Below, piece by piece: positions 8,340 to 15,631 of a DNA stretch of 37,564 nucleotides (the stretch's first letter is position 1; each line of letters starts with the position of its first letter). The notes below the pieces were generated by a model, which ran no database searches, was not told the origin of the DNA, and saw only the letters and a list, made by a program, of their open reading frames with translations. The translations under genes were made by a program, and so were the position numbers. This DNA is from Bacteroidota bacterium (GTDB lineage: Bacteria; Bacteroidota; Ignavibacteria; Ignavibacteriales; Melioribacteraceae), in contig JAHJUE010000016.1 in the NCBI GenBank assembly GCA_018829205.1, forward strand, positions 1-37,564, read 5' to 3'.

Positions 8340-9326
8340 ATGATAAAACTACTTTCAAAAAACGATATACAAAAAATATTAACAATAAAAGATACGATTA
8401 ACATTCTAGAAAAAGCTTTTATAGAATTCGGGAATGAGAATGTCGACATGCCCGAAAGAAGTTATATAAACCTACCCGAACACGACGGAATGAAACTAAT
8501 TATGCCCGGATATTTGAAAGAAAGCGGAGTTCTCGGGACTAAAATTGTAACAGTATTCAGAAACAATTTTGAAAAGTATAATCTGCCGAATACAATCGGT
8601 ACAATTTTATTGCTTGATAATAAAACCGGAGAACCGGTTTCAATAATGGACGGCACACAAATTACGGCATACCGAACCGGGGCGGTAGCCGGACTCGCTT
8701 CAAAATACTTAGCGAGGAAAGATGCAAGAGTACACACAATTTTTGGTACGGGCGGAATGGCGGAACCTCATGCGCTTGCAATAAGCGAAGTAAGAGATAT
8801 AAGAAAACTAATAATTGTTACAAGTTCATCAAATGAACACAAACAAAATTTCTTCAATTCCTTAACTGAAAAAATTAATTGTGAAATTGTGATTTATGAA
8901 AATCCGGAACAAGCGGTTCGAGAATCAGATATAATTTCACTAATATCAAACAAGAAAGAACCGCTGATAAATTGTGATTGGATTAAACCCGGAACACATA
9001 TTTGCAGCGCCGGTTCACACTCCCCTATTACAAGAGAGATTGATACCAATACTATTATCAAATCAAAATGTGTCTGCGATAGTTTTGATGCATGCCGTAA
9101 AGAAGCTGGCGATTTTATTATTCCCGTCAGCGAAAATAAATGGTCGTGGGAAAAAATGCACGGAACACTCGGGCAAATATGCGCTAGAAAAATTCCCGCG
9201 CGTGAAAGTGAAACCGAAATTACATTTTTTAAAAGTGTTGGGCTCTCAATTCAAGATTTGTCCACTGCCTCCCATATTTACCAAAAAGCAGTTGAATTAA
9301 ATATTGGAACAGAATTTAGTTTTTAA
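8340..9326 (+). CDS. Ornithine cyclodeaminase / mu-crystallin family protein
   Basis: A 328-residue NAD(P)-dependent enzyme of the OCD/mu-crystallin family, close to the usual length. The cofactor loop is F-G-T-G-G-M (135-140), preceded by the Arg112 region (A-Y-R-T-G-A-V-A-G) and Lys68 (L-G-T-K-I-V), both typical substrate-contacting residues. Members include ornithine cyclodeaminase, alanine dehydrogenase (archaeal type), ketimine reductase and opine-type synthases, so the exact reaction is open. The likely candidates are imine/ketimine reduction or ammonia elimination from an amino acid. It lies downstream of the nitroreductase-like gene but is separated from it by a hairpin-forming array, so co-transcription is uncertain. 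No strong ribosome binding site is seen before the ATG. Confidence 0.87.
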   Translation: MIKLLSKNDIQKILTIKDTINILEKAFIEFGNENVDMPERSYINLPEHDGMKLIMPGYLKESGVLGTKIVTVFRNNFEKYNLPNTIGTILLLDNKTGEPVSIMDGTQITAYRTGAVAGLASKYLARKDARVHTIFGTGGMAEPHALAISEVRDIRKLIIVTSSSNEHKQNFFNSLTEKINCEIVIYENPEQAVRESDIISLISNKKEPLINCDWIKPGTHICSAGSHSPITREIDTNTIIKSKCVCDSFDACRKEAGDFIIPVSENKWSWEKMHGTLGQICARKIPARESETEITFFKSVGLSIQDLSTASHIYQKAVELNIGTEFSF

Positions 9327-9650
9327 TAAATACTCTATAATCAAATGCGGTTTATTATGGATTTTAAACTTAGTTACTATGTACTTATCTTGTAGTTATC
9401 TTGTTGTTATCTTATTGATTCCTTGTATGTTACTTATACATTTCTTGTATAATCCTTGTGCACTACTTGTATGTTTCTTATTTGCAGTTTATAGAAAATT
9501 TTAATTTGCCTTGTGTAAGCAAAGATGAGCTTTCTGTTTTTGTATGTAATTTAAATAGTTGAGTGTAAAATAAAATTTGTATAAGTTCAACTGAAATAAA
9601 ATTAACCTCAAAATTTTATAAATACTATTCACAAAAATAAGAGTAGAAAA
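9327..9650. other. 324-bp intergenic stretch
   Basis: No gene is supported here. The first part holds the 11-bp periodic array described separately (9389-9487). The rest is AT-rich and presumably contains the promoter and leader of the membrane protein gene at 9651. No rho-independent terminator was found. Confidence 0.6.
9389..9487. repeat. Degenerate tandem array, period 11 bp
   Basis: The trinucleotide CTT recurs at exactly 11-bp steps at 9389, 9400, 9411, 9422, 9433, 9444, 9455, 9466 and 9477. The unit is roughly CTTGTATNTTA, with CTTRT the conserved core and the remaining bases variable. The period is close to one DNA helical turn. Nothing protein-coding is credible here, since the hydrophobic frame across it is a by-product of the repeat. 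The function is unknown. Confidence 0.8.
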
Positions 9651-10097
9651 ATGATAAATGATTTACAGTTGCAACTCGGCCGTAAACTTATCAGATACGG
9701 CATTCTATTGTTCTTATTAGGATTGATTACCGGATTTTTAATACCCGCAATGCAGAATCCGCGAATGGGACTTTCAAGTCATCTTGAAGGAACGCTTAAC
9801 GGTATGCTGTTAATTTTGTTCGGTTTAATCTGGACAAAACTGCGTTTGTCAAACTCCGTGTTAAAGTGGGGTTACGGATTATCTCTTTTCGGCACATTTA
9901 CAAATTGGGGCACAACGTTTTTAGCGGGAATTTGGGGAGCCGGTTCGGAGATGATGCCTTTCGCAGGGAATGATTCTACGGGGCTTTTCTGGCAGGAATT
10001 AGTAATTAAATTTGGTTTGATTTCTTTATCAATTGCTATGCTGGCCGTTTGCGGAATATTGCTTTGGGGAATGAGAGGAAATGCAGCAGAAAATTAA
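9651..10097 (+). CDS. Hydroxylaminobenzene mutase-like membrane protein
   Basis: A 148-residue integral membrane protein with four predicted helices (about 14-34, 50-64, 72-94 and 116-140). The stretch N-P-R-M-G-L-S-S-H-L-E-G-T-L-N-G between helices 1 and 2 resembles the conserved signature I recall for hydroxylaminobenzene mutases (HabA/HabB), which rearrange hydroxylaminoarenes to aminophenols. The nearby nitroreductase-family gene would be compatible with a nitroarene route, but the two genes are about 1.4 kb apart and the link is inference. It may instead belong to a broader DUF of small four-helix proteins. A weak purine-rich sequence precedes the ATG. Confidence 0.6.
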   Translation: MINDLQLQLGRKLIRYGILLFLLGLITGFLIPAMQNPRMGLSSHLEGTLNGMLLILFGLIWTKLRLSNSVLKWGYGLSLFGTFTNWGTTFLAGIWGAGSEMMPFAGNDSTGLFWQELVIKFGLISLSIAMLAVCGILLWGMRGNAAEN

Positions 10098-10175
10098 AAG
10101 CTGATATCTAACTTTATATAGTCATAATTAATTATTCCCTGGTTTATAAATTGATTTTTTATAATAAGGAGAGAT

Positions 10176-10610
10176 ATGAAACCAATAATTCTTGCAAAAT
10201 CCATAAATGCGCCTATTAATCTTGTATTTAATTCAATTGCTCATATCGAAGAATTCGCAAAGATTGTAAATGATATTGTAGATGTAGAATTTCTATCGGA
10301 AAACAAAACAGGCTTAGGCGCGCGTTTCCGAGAAACAAGGATGATGAAAGGCAAAGAAGCGACGACCGAGCTTGAGGTTACTGAATATAAGATCGATGAA
10401 AAAATCAGGTTAGTTGCTGAGGCAGGCGGAACAATATGGGATACATTGTTTACCGTTAAAGAAGAAAACGGGAAAACAATACTTGCTGTAACAATGAACG
10501 CGTCGGCCAAAAACTTATTCGCGAAATTAATTAATATGCTTATAGCAGGCATGGTTACAAAATCTATTGATAAAGATATGAACGCCGTAAAAGTATATTG
10601 CGAAAAGTGA
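10176..10610 (+). CDS. SRPBCC (START/Bet v1-like) family protein
   Basis: A 144-residue single-domain protein with a strong ribosome binding site (AAGGAGAG, about 10166-10173). The N-terminus (K-S-I-N-A-P-I-N-L-V-F-N-S-I-A-H-I-E-E-F) is the standard beta1-alpha1 opening of polyketide cyclase/dehydrase-type SRPBCC proteins, and the long C-terminal helix covers about 108-142. Such proteins bind hydrophobic ligands in a helix-grip pocket. It has no signal peptide and is probably cytoplasmic. It follows the four-helix membrane protein gene by about 80 bp. No specific ligand can be inferred. Confidence 0.82.
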   Translation: MKPIILAKSINAPINLVFNSIAHIEEFAKIVNDIVDVEFLSENKTGLGARFRETRMMKGKEATTELEVTEYKIDEKIRLVAEAGGTIWDTLFTVKEENGKTILAVTMNASAKNLFAKLINMLIAGMVTKSIDKDMNAVKVYCEK

Positions 10611-10663
10611 TTTTATAAATTTATTTTTGTTTTTATAATTGAATAAATTTCTTTAATTGATGT

Positions 10664-12301
10664 ATGAAATTGTCCGGGAAAATCATATTTGTTCTTGTAT
10701 TTATATTATCAAATAATATTACCTCGCAGAATATTAATATTTTTTCACAGTCATCATTTAGAAAACATATTGAAGTTTTGGGAAGCGATTTATTTGAGGG
10801 ACGCGGAACGGGAAGCACAGGCGGTTATCTCGCCGCTAAATATCTTGCTCAAGTTTATTCTCAATTAAATCTTAAACCTGCCGGCGATAAGGATACATAT
10901 TATCAATACATACCTCTTCATGCAAGTACCGCATTAGCATCCTCAAGTTTTATTCTATACACAGGTAATGAACAACAAAGACTAAAATTAAACGATGATT
11001 ATCTTCTTTACAAATCAGGCGATCAAACTTTTATTCCCGCGCCCGTTGAATTGGTTTTTGCCGGTTACGGAATAATCGCGCCCGAATTTGATTATAATGA
11101 TTATCAAACGATTGAGACACAAGGAAAAATAGTAGTGATGCTTGAAGGCGAACCGGCATCAAACGATCCGTCGTATTTTGACGGTGATCTTCCAACGGTT
11201 TATAGTTATCCCGAAGCGAAAATAAGGACTTCTATTTCACAAGGAGCGGCAGGGACAATAATCATTCCTAATATCAAACAAAATAATTTTTACAGCTGGG
11301 AGAATTTTAAGAAACAATTTGTTTTTGAGGATATGACACTTGCGTATTCGGTTACAGGTAATTTGGGCGCGTTGATGAATCCTCAAACGGCTGAAAAACT
11401 ATTTTTAAATTCCGAATACGATTTAAATTATATTTATGAATTATCGGAACAAAATAAAATTATTAGTTTTCCGCTTGAGACCAAAATATCATTTAAAGGT
11501 GAATTTAAACGCCGTGATTTTGTAGCGCCCAATATTATTGGAATAGTTGAAGGCAGCGACCCGGAATTAAAAAACGAATTTGTTATTGTCTCCGCGCATT
11601 ATGATCATTTAGGAATAGGACCCGCGGTTAAAGGGGATTCTATTTATAACGGAGTATTTGATAATGCGGCGGGAGTTTCAGCCTTGCTCGAAATTGCTTC
11701 CAACATTTCTAAAATGAAAACCGCCCCGAAACGTTCCATCATTTTTTTGCTTGTTACCGCCGAAGAAAAAGGTTTGCTCGGATCAATTTATTATACCGAT
11801 CATCCGGCTGTGCCTCTTTATAAAACAGCCGCAAACATTAATATAGACGGGATAGCTTCGTTTGACAGATTTAAAAGCATAATTGGAGTAGGAAGCAGAT
11901 ATTCTACATTAAAAAATATTCTTGAAAAAACAGCGGCAAATAATAATTTAATCGTCGTGCCAATTCCTCCGGTTTTTAAACAGACCGAGGCATTCAACAG
12001 GTCCGATCAAATCGCATTTGCTAATGCCGGAATTCCTTCGGTGCTTGTCCTGGAGGCTCCGTATTTTGAAAATTTGTCGGAGGAAGAAGGTTTAAATAAA
12101 ATAATCAACTACGAGGAGAATATTTACCATTCTCCATTTGATGATTTATTGCAGGATATTAATTTTGAAGCGGCAGCTCAACATATAAATTTTCTTTATA
12201 ATTTTATTGTTGATGTTGCAAATGAAAGTCAAGCACCTGAATGGAATCCTGACGCGCCTTATATAAACGCAAGATTAAGATCAATAGCGGAAAAAAGATA
12301 A
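10664..12301 (+). CDS. Exported M28 family zinc peptidase with PA insert
   Basis: A 545-residue exported aminopeptidase-type protein with a signal peptide at about 1-22. A PA-like domain lies at about 115-290 and the M28 catalytic domain at about 290-520. All five di-zinc ligands are visible: His312 (S-A-H-Y-D-H), Asp333 (V-F-D-N-A-A-G), Glu368 next to the catalytic Glu367 (T-A-E-E-K-G), Asp395 (N-I-D-G) and His489 (N-I-Y-H-S-P-F-D-D). It should release N-terminal residues from peptides in the periplasm or at the surface. It is the first gene of a co-directional run; the PstS-like lipoprotein starts only 7 bp after its stop, so the two are probably co-transcribed. Confidence 0.92.
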   Translation: MKLSGKIIFVLVFILSNNITSQNINIFSQSSFRKHIEVLGSDLFEGRGTGSTGGYLAAKYLAQVYSQLNLKPAGDKDTYYQYIPLHASTALASSSFILYTGNEQQRLKLNDDYLLYKSGDQTFIPAPVELVFAGYGIIAPEFDYNDYQTIETQGKIVVMLEGEPASNDPSYFDGDLPTVYSYPEAKIRTSISQGAAGTIIIPNIKQNNFYSWENFKKQFVFEDMTLAYSVTGNLGALMNPQTAEKLFLNSEYDLNYIYELSEQNKIISFPLETKISFKGEFKRRDFVAPNIIGIVEGSDPELKNEFVIVSAHYDHLGIGPAVKGDSIYNGVFDNAAGVSALLEIASNISKMKTAPKRSIIFLLVTAEEKGLLGSIYYTDHPAVPLYKTAANINIDGIASFDRFKSIIGVGSRYSTLKNILEKTAANNNLIVVPIPPVFKQTEAFNRSDQIAFANAGIPSVLVLEAPYFENLSEEEGLNKIINYEENIYHSPFDDLLQDINFEAAAQHINFLYNFIVDVANESQAPEWNPDAPYINARLRSIAEKR

Positions 12302-12308
12302 TAACTAT

Positions 12309-13127
12309 ATGTATAGATATTTTTTAATTTTATTATTCATACTCGGCTGCAGCGCCGAGCCGTATAGATTAGAAATTATTAGAATCAAAGGTTCTGATAC
12401 TATGCTAATTTTAACAAGAAAGCTGGCCGATGAATATATGAATCGAAACCCCGGAACATCAATTTACGTTGAAGGAGGCGGAACCTCAAACGGCATTAAA
12501 TCAATGATAAAAGGAGAAGTTGATATCTGCACGGCATCCCGCCTGTTAAAAGCAGAAGAAGCAAAACTTCTTGCGGATTATTACGGCACGCTCGGCATGT
12601 ATTTTCTTTTAGCAAAGGACGCATTAAGCATTTATTTAAATCCCGCCAACCCTGTAAAAAACCTAACGCGGGTCCAGTTAAAAGAAATATTTACATGCAA
12701 AATTAAAAATTGGAGCGAGCTCGGCGGAAACGACGAAAATATTATTATATTAAACAGAATGCCAAATTCAGGCACATATTTATATTTTCAAGAACATGTG
12801 CTTGACGGCGAAGAGTACTGCACGGAAGCAGAAATTTATTCAACTACAGAAGCCGTAATTGAAGCCGTAGAAGATAATATAAACGCAATAGGATACGGAG
12901 GAATTGGATTCGGAGAAGATGTTTATCACGCAACTGTTGATAATGTTGAACCGACTGAAGAGAACGCAAGAAACGATACATACCCTATTACTCGATATTT
13001 ACATTTTTTCACTTCAAAATCCCCAACGGGTAAAATAAAAGATTTTATTGATTGGGTTCTTACTCCCGAAGGTCAAAAAATTATACGTCAAGAAGGTTAT
13101 ATTCCTTTGTGGGAAATTTCTTTTTAA
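12309..13127 (+). CDS. PstS-like phosphate-binding lipoprotein
   Basis: A 272-residue periplasmic binding protein. The N-terminus has a lipobox (F-I-L-G-C, Cys14), so it should be a lipoprotein. The PstS family signature is present: G-S-D-T-M (28-32), E-G-G-G-T-S-N-G (55-62) and D-I-C-T-A-S-R (72-78), the loops that contact phosphate in PstS. It is shorter than E. coli PstS (about 320 mature residues), which fits the compact PstS-like group. No pstC, pstA, pstB or phoU gene is present in this window. It may supply a distant transporter or act as a phosphate/anion sensor. It begins 7 bp after the M28 peptidase gene. Confidence 0.86.
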   Translation: MYRYFLILLFILGCSAEPYRLEIIRIKGSDTMLILTRKLADEYMNRNPGTSIYVEGGGTSNGIKSMIKGEVDICTASRLLKAEEAKLLADYYGTLGMYFLLAKDALSIYLNPANPVKNLTRVQLKEIFTCKIKNWSELGGNDENIIILNRMPNSGTYLYFQEHVLDGEEYCTEAEIYSTTEAVIEAVEDNINAIGYGGIGFGEDVYHATVDNVEPTEENARNDTYPITRYLHFFTSKSPTGKIKDFIDWVLTPEGQKIIRQEGYIPLWEISF

Positions 13128-13190
13128 TATTATTCCAATCTATTAAAAAAATATTTTGGTTCTACTTTAAATTCAGAAAATAGTTTGAAG

Positions 13191-13796
13191 ATGTTATTCT
13201 TATTAATTAATATATTATTACAATCATTTGTATCGGTTTATCTTGTTAAGAACAACCTGCATACAGGGTTAATATTTAATGCTAATTCTGAAATCAATGA
13301 AACTATTCCCGCAACAAAGAATTTTATAGGTTACAAATATATTAACATCGGATGGGGGGATGAAGATTTTTATCAGCACCCGGATCCCGACATTATAATG
13401 GGGGCAAAAGCAGTATTAATTCCAACAAACAGTGTTGTACGGATTGAAGGTAAAAATGATGACATTAATAAAATTGCCGAACGGAGCGATTACTGTATAA
13501 AATTTGATTTGACGGAAACTCAATTTATAAAATTATGCCGATTTATAGATTCTTCATTCACAAAAGATAGTAATCAAAATTTGACGGTAGTATCGCAAAA
13601 TGATAATAATAGAATTATATTTTATAAATCAGTTTTGAAATATCATTTGTTCAACACATGCAATACCTGGATAGCAGAGGCATTTGAAAGCTGCGGTTTT
13701 GATATTTCTTCTTCCGAAGTTATTACGGCTGAGAATTTATTTGAGGAATTAAAAAATTTCGGCACAATAGTTAAACAAGAATCAAACAACAAATAA
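13191..13796 (+). CDS. DUF2459 / TIGR02117-type envelope protein
   Basis: About 201 residues from the ATG at 13191 (an in-frame TTG at 13185 is an alternative; neither has a good ribosome binding site). A hydrophobic N-terminal segment (about 1-20) should act as a signal or anchor. The conserved blocks N-N-L-H-T-G-L-I-F, I-N-I-G-W-G-D-E-D-F-Y and L-F-N-T-C-N-T-W-I-A-E-A match my memory of the conserved hypothetical family DUF2459/TIGR02117, with an invariant histidine and cysteine that could form a catalytic pair as in papain-like folds. That catalytic idea is inference. The cyclophilin gene starts 12 bp after its stop, so the two are probably one transcript. Confidence 0.7.
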   Translation: MLFLLINILLQSFVSVYLVKNNLHTGLIFNANSEINETIPATKNFIGYKYINIGWGDEDFYQHPDPDIIMGAKAVLIPTNSVVRIEGKNDDINKIAERSDYCIKFDLTETQFIKLCRFIDSSFTKDSNQNLTVVSQNDNNRIIFYKSVLKYHLFNTCNTWIAEAFESCGFDISSSEVITAENLFEELKNFGTIVKQESNNK

Positions 13797-13808
13797 CAGA
13801 AGTATAAT

Positions 13809-14390
13809 ATGAAAACAATAATAACAATTGTAGCGCTTATTTTAATTGTTTTATCTATGTTCTGGGGTTATCATTCAAATAATACTGTAATTGTTATTGA
13901 AACTGAAATAGGCGATATAGAAGTAGAGCTTTACTTAAAAGAAGCGCCGATAACGGCCGCGAATTTTTTAAGATATGTTGACAGCAGCGCCTTTGTTAAT
14001 TCCTTTTTTTACAGGACTGTTACAAAGGAAAACCAGCCTAATAATGATATTAAAATTGAAGTAATTCAAGGCGGCCTTTATGAAGAAGATAAAATGTTCA
14101 CGCCGATTGAACATGAATCGACTGAGAAAACAGGTATTCTTCATAAAAACGGTGTAATTTCTATGGCGCGTAATGAACCGGGTACGGCAACTTCCGAATT
14201 TTTTATCTGCATAGGCGATCAGCCCGAACTTGATTTCGGCGGTAAAAGAAATCCGGACGGTCAAGGATTCGCGGCTTTCGGAAAAGTAATTAACGGAATA
14301 GGAGTTGTAAAAAGGATTCATAATTGGCCCGAGAATAAACAGATGCTCGACCCGAAAATTAAAATTAATAATATTTATAGAGATAAATAA
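13809..14390 (+). CDS. Cyclophilin-type peptidyl-prolyl isomerase, exported
   Basis: A 193-residue protein with an N-terminal hydrophobic segment (about 5-22) that should act as a signal anchor, followed by a cyclophilin domain (about 28-190). Conserved pieces include the start V-I-E-T-E-I-G-D-I-E-V-E-L, the catalytic arginine in F-F-Y-R-T-V, the glutamine in V-I-Q-G-G, and E-F-F-I-C plus A-A-F-G-K-V-I. The tryptophan of the human CypA site is absent, as is common in bacterial members. It should fold exported proteins in the periplasm, consistent with its place at the end of a run of envelope genes (peptidase, lipoprotein, DUF2459). No clear rho-independent terminator follows. Confidence 0.92.
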   Translation: MKTIITIVALILIVLSMFWGYHSNNTVIVIETEIGDIEVELYLKEAPITAANFLRYVDSSAFVNSFFYRTVTKENQPNNDIKIEVIQGGLYEEDKMFTPIEHESTEKTGILHKNGVISMARNEPGTATSEFFICIGDQPELDFGGKRNPDGQGFAAFGKVINGIGVVKRIHNWPENKQMLDPKIKINNIYRDK

Positions 14391-14712
14391 AAATTGTGGT
14401 TACTACGGATGCAGTAAACATAACCATTATTTATATAATTACATTTCCCTGCGCTGCATAAAACTTACTGATTTCATTATGTAAATATTTAATAACGAAC
14501 TTGATTTTTTTCGATGTTGTTTTTTCTTTTATTCGAGTTAAATGTAATTGATTAACTTTTTTCTGCCGATGTTTTCTATTTCCAAAGCGTTTATATCATA
14601 ATTTTTACCGACACCTTTGCATCATTCGTAAGCTTATATTTATTACGTTTCCTATGTTAAACCGATTCGGGTAATTCTGTATAAGCTAAATGTTAGCTGT
14701 AATATTTTGGAG
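14391..14712. other. 322-bp intergenic stretch between cyclophilin and toxin genes
   Basis: Convergent intergenic region with no supported gene. A weak inverted repeat TGGTTA/TAACCA (14397-14402 and 14421-14426) lies just after the cyclophilin stop but lacks a following T-run. The left inverted repeat arm of the toxin-antitoxin unit is at 14691-14700. Confidence 0.5.
14691..14700. repeat. Left arm of inverted repeat flanking the TA module
   Basis: TGTTAGCTGT, the exact reverse complement of 15326-15335. The match continues imperfectly into the element (a second A then T agree after one mismatch), giving 12 of 13. The two arms enclose the toxin and antitoxin genes and little else. Confidence 0.65.
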
Positions 14713-14979
14713 TTATCTAAAAAGCTCAGAATGGGAGCCGGTTCTTTCTAATATTAGTGAGTCTTGAGTTAATCTGTAAATTAAGACCCAATCCGGTTCA
14801 AGATGACAATCTCGATGATTTTTCCATTTTCCGATTAATGAGTGGTCTTTGTACTTTTGGTCTAACTTTTCACCAATTAGTAGAGTTTCAATTACAACTT
14901 CAAGTTTAGACAAATCTTTCCCTTGACTTGAAACTCTCTTGAAATCTTTCTTGAATTGAGAAGTATAAATAAGATTCAA
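14713..14979 (-). CDS. YafQ-family mRNA interferase toxin
   Basis: An 88-residue RelE-superfamily toxin that reads very close to E. coli YafQ. All the residues reported as functional in YafQ have counterparts: His46 (Y-K-D-H), His59 (R-D-C-H), Asp63 and Trp64 (E-P-D-W), and His83 (G-S-H). It should cleave mRNA on the ribosome when freed from its antitoxin. Its start overlaps the antitoxin stop by 4 bp (ATGA type), the standard antitoxin-first arrangement. The full set of catalytic residues suggests it is active rather than decayed. It sits in a module enclosed by inverted repeats, so recent acquisition is plausible. Confidence 0.93.
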   Translation of the reverse strand: MNLIYTSQFKKDFKRVSSQGKDLSKLEVVIETLLIGEKLDQKYKDHSLIGKWKNHRDCHLEPDWVLIYRLTQDSLILERTGSHSELFR

Positions 14980-15236
14980 TTACTGAGTTCCTTGAAAAGT
15001 TGTTTTTTGTCAGAAACAATATGTAAGTTCTCGCCTTTTTCAGATTTTAGCAAAGTTTCTTCTGTTAATTCATTCGGGATTCTAATTTCAAAAGGAATTC
15101 CTTTATTTAAAGAAACTTGAGTTAAAAAAATTGAAATTGCCTCTGACATAGTAATATTCAATTTATTGAGAATTTTCTGAGCTTTATTCTTAACGTTAGG
15201 ATCAATTCTCGCTTGTATAGTTGCTGATTTATTCAT
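14976..15236 (-). CDS. RelB/DinJ-family antitoxin
   Basis: An 86-residue antitoxin beginning at the ATG at 15234-15236, with AGAGAG just upstream on the coding strand. The frame is open further upstream to 15275, but those residues lack family similarity. The N-terminal segment (A-T-I-Q-A-R-I-D-P-N-V-K) is the ribbon-helix-helix DNA-binding part, followed by S-E-A-I-S-I-F-L-T-Q-V typical of RelB/DinJ. The C-terminal half should wrap the toxin. As in DinJ-YafQ, the complex would repress its own promoter located upstream (about 15240-15330). Confidence 0.92.
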   Translation of the reverse strand: MNKSATIQARIDPNVKNKAQKILNKLNITMSEAISIFLTQVSLNKGIPFEIRIPNELTEETLLKSEKGENLHIVSDKKQLFKELSN

Positions 15237-15325
15237 TTTACTCTCTTTTCTTTTGTAATGACAATAGCAATACAATTATAAAATTAATATAATTTAGAAG
15301 CAATAAAATAAATTGTTTAGGAATG

Positions 15326-15335
15326 ACAGCTAACA
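15326..15335. repeat. Right arm of inverted repeat flanking the TA module
   Basis: ACAGCTAACA, exact reverse complement of the left arm at 14691-14700. It is followed within 15 bp by the GC-rich stem-loops. No matching target duplication was found outside the arms. Confidence 0.65.
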
Positions 15336-15349
15336 AGTAAATCAATCCG

Positions 15350-15404
15350 CCCGCTTCGTCAAGCGGGGAAGTTGCAGCCCTCCTGCGCTAAAGGCTTCGG
15401 AGGG
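15350..15404. repeat. Two adjacent GC-rich stem-loops
   Basis: The first is CCCGCTT (15350-15356), loop CGTC, AAGCGGG (15361-15367), a perfect 7-bp stem. The second is CCCTCC (15378-15383) pairing with GGAGGG (15399-15404) around a 15-base loop. The base composition is foreign to the surrounding DNA, which supports a mobile or recombination-related origin. Neither is followed by a clear T-tract, so they are not obvious terminators. Confidence 0.6.
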
Positions 15405-15631
15405 TAAATTCTTAAGTATTGCGCTTATTAAAGTAGACTTTTAAATGTAGTTATAATAAATAATTAGTTCCGCACCGTTATGGCGAATATCATTTTCTAA
15501 AATAAAATTTATGTAACACTTTTTTTTAAAATACTTATATTTCCAATTACCCCTCACATCTAAATGCAAGAATGATTGTTACATAAAAGACTAAAACTAG
15601 ACGGGACAATTATCTTAATCAAAAATAAATT

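Larger units (their letters stand above)
15276..15631. other. Intergenic stretch with GC-rich stem-loops
   Basis: No gene is supported. The stretch contains the right arm of the inverted repeat (15326-15335) and two GC-rich stem-loops that stand out in AT-rich DNA. The remainder (15405-15631) is AT-rich with no visible structure. Confidence 0.55.

Noticed and set aside
7539-9326. Thyroid-hormone-like pathway from deiodinase-like and mu-crystallin-family neighbours
   Set aside because: Both families are wide and old in bacteria, and a hairpin array separates the genes. The link to thyroid biology is a naming coincidence.
9304-9504. 66-residue hydrophobic frame after the ornithine cyclodeaminase gene
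   Set aside because: It starts inside the upstream gene and runs through the 11-bp array; the composition follows from the repeat.
14397-14426. TGGTTA/TAACCA inverted repeat after the cyclophilin gene
   Set aside because: Short arms with a competing internal fold and no T-tract; not convincing as a terminator.
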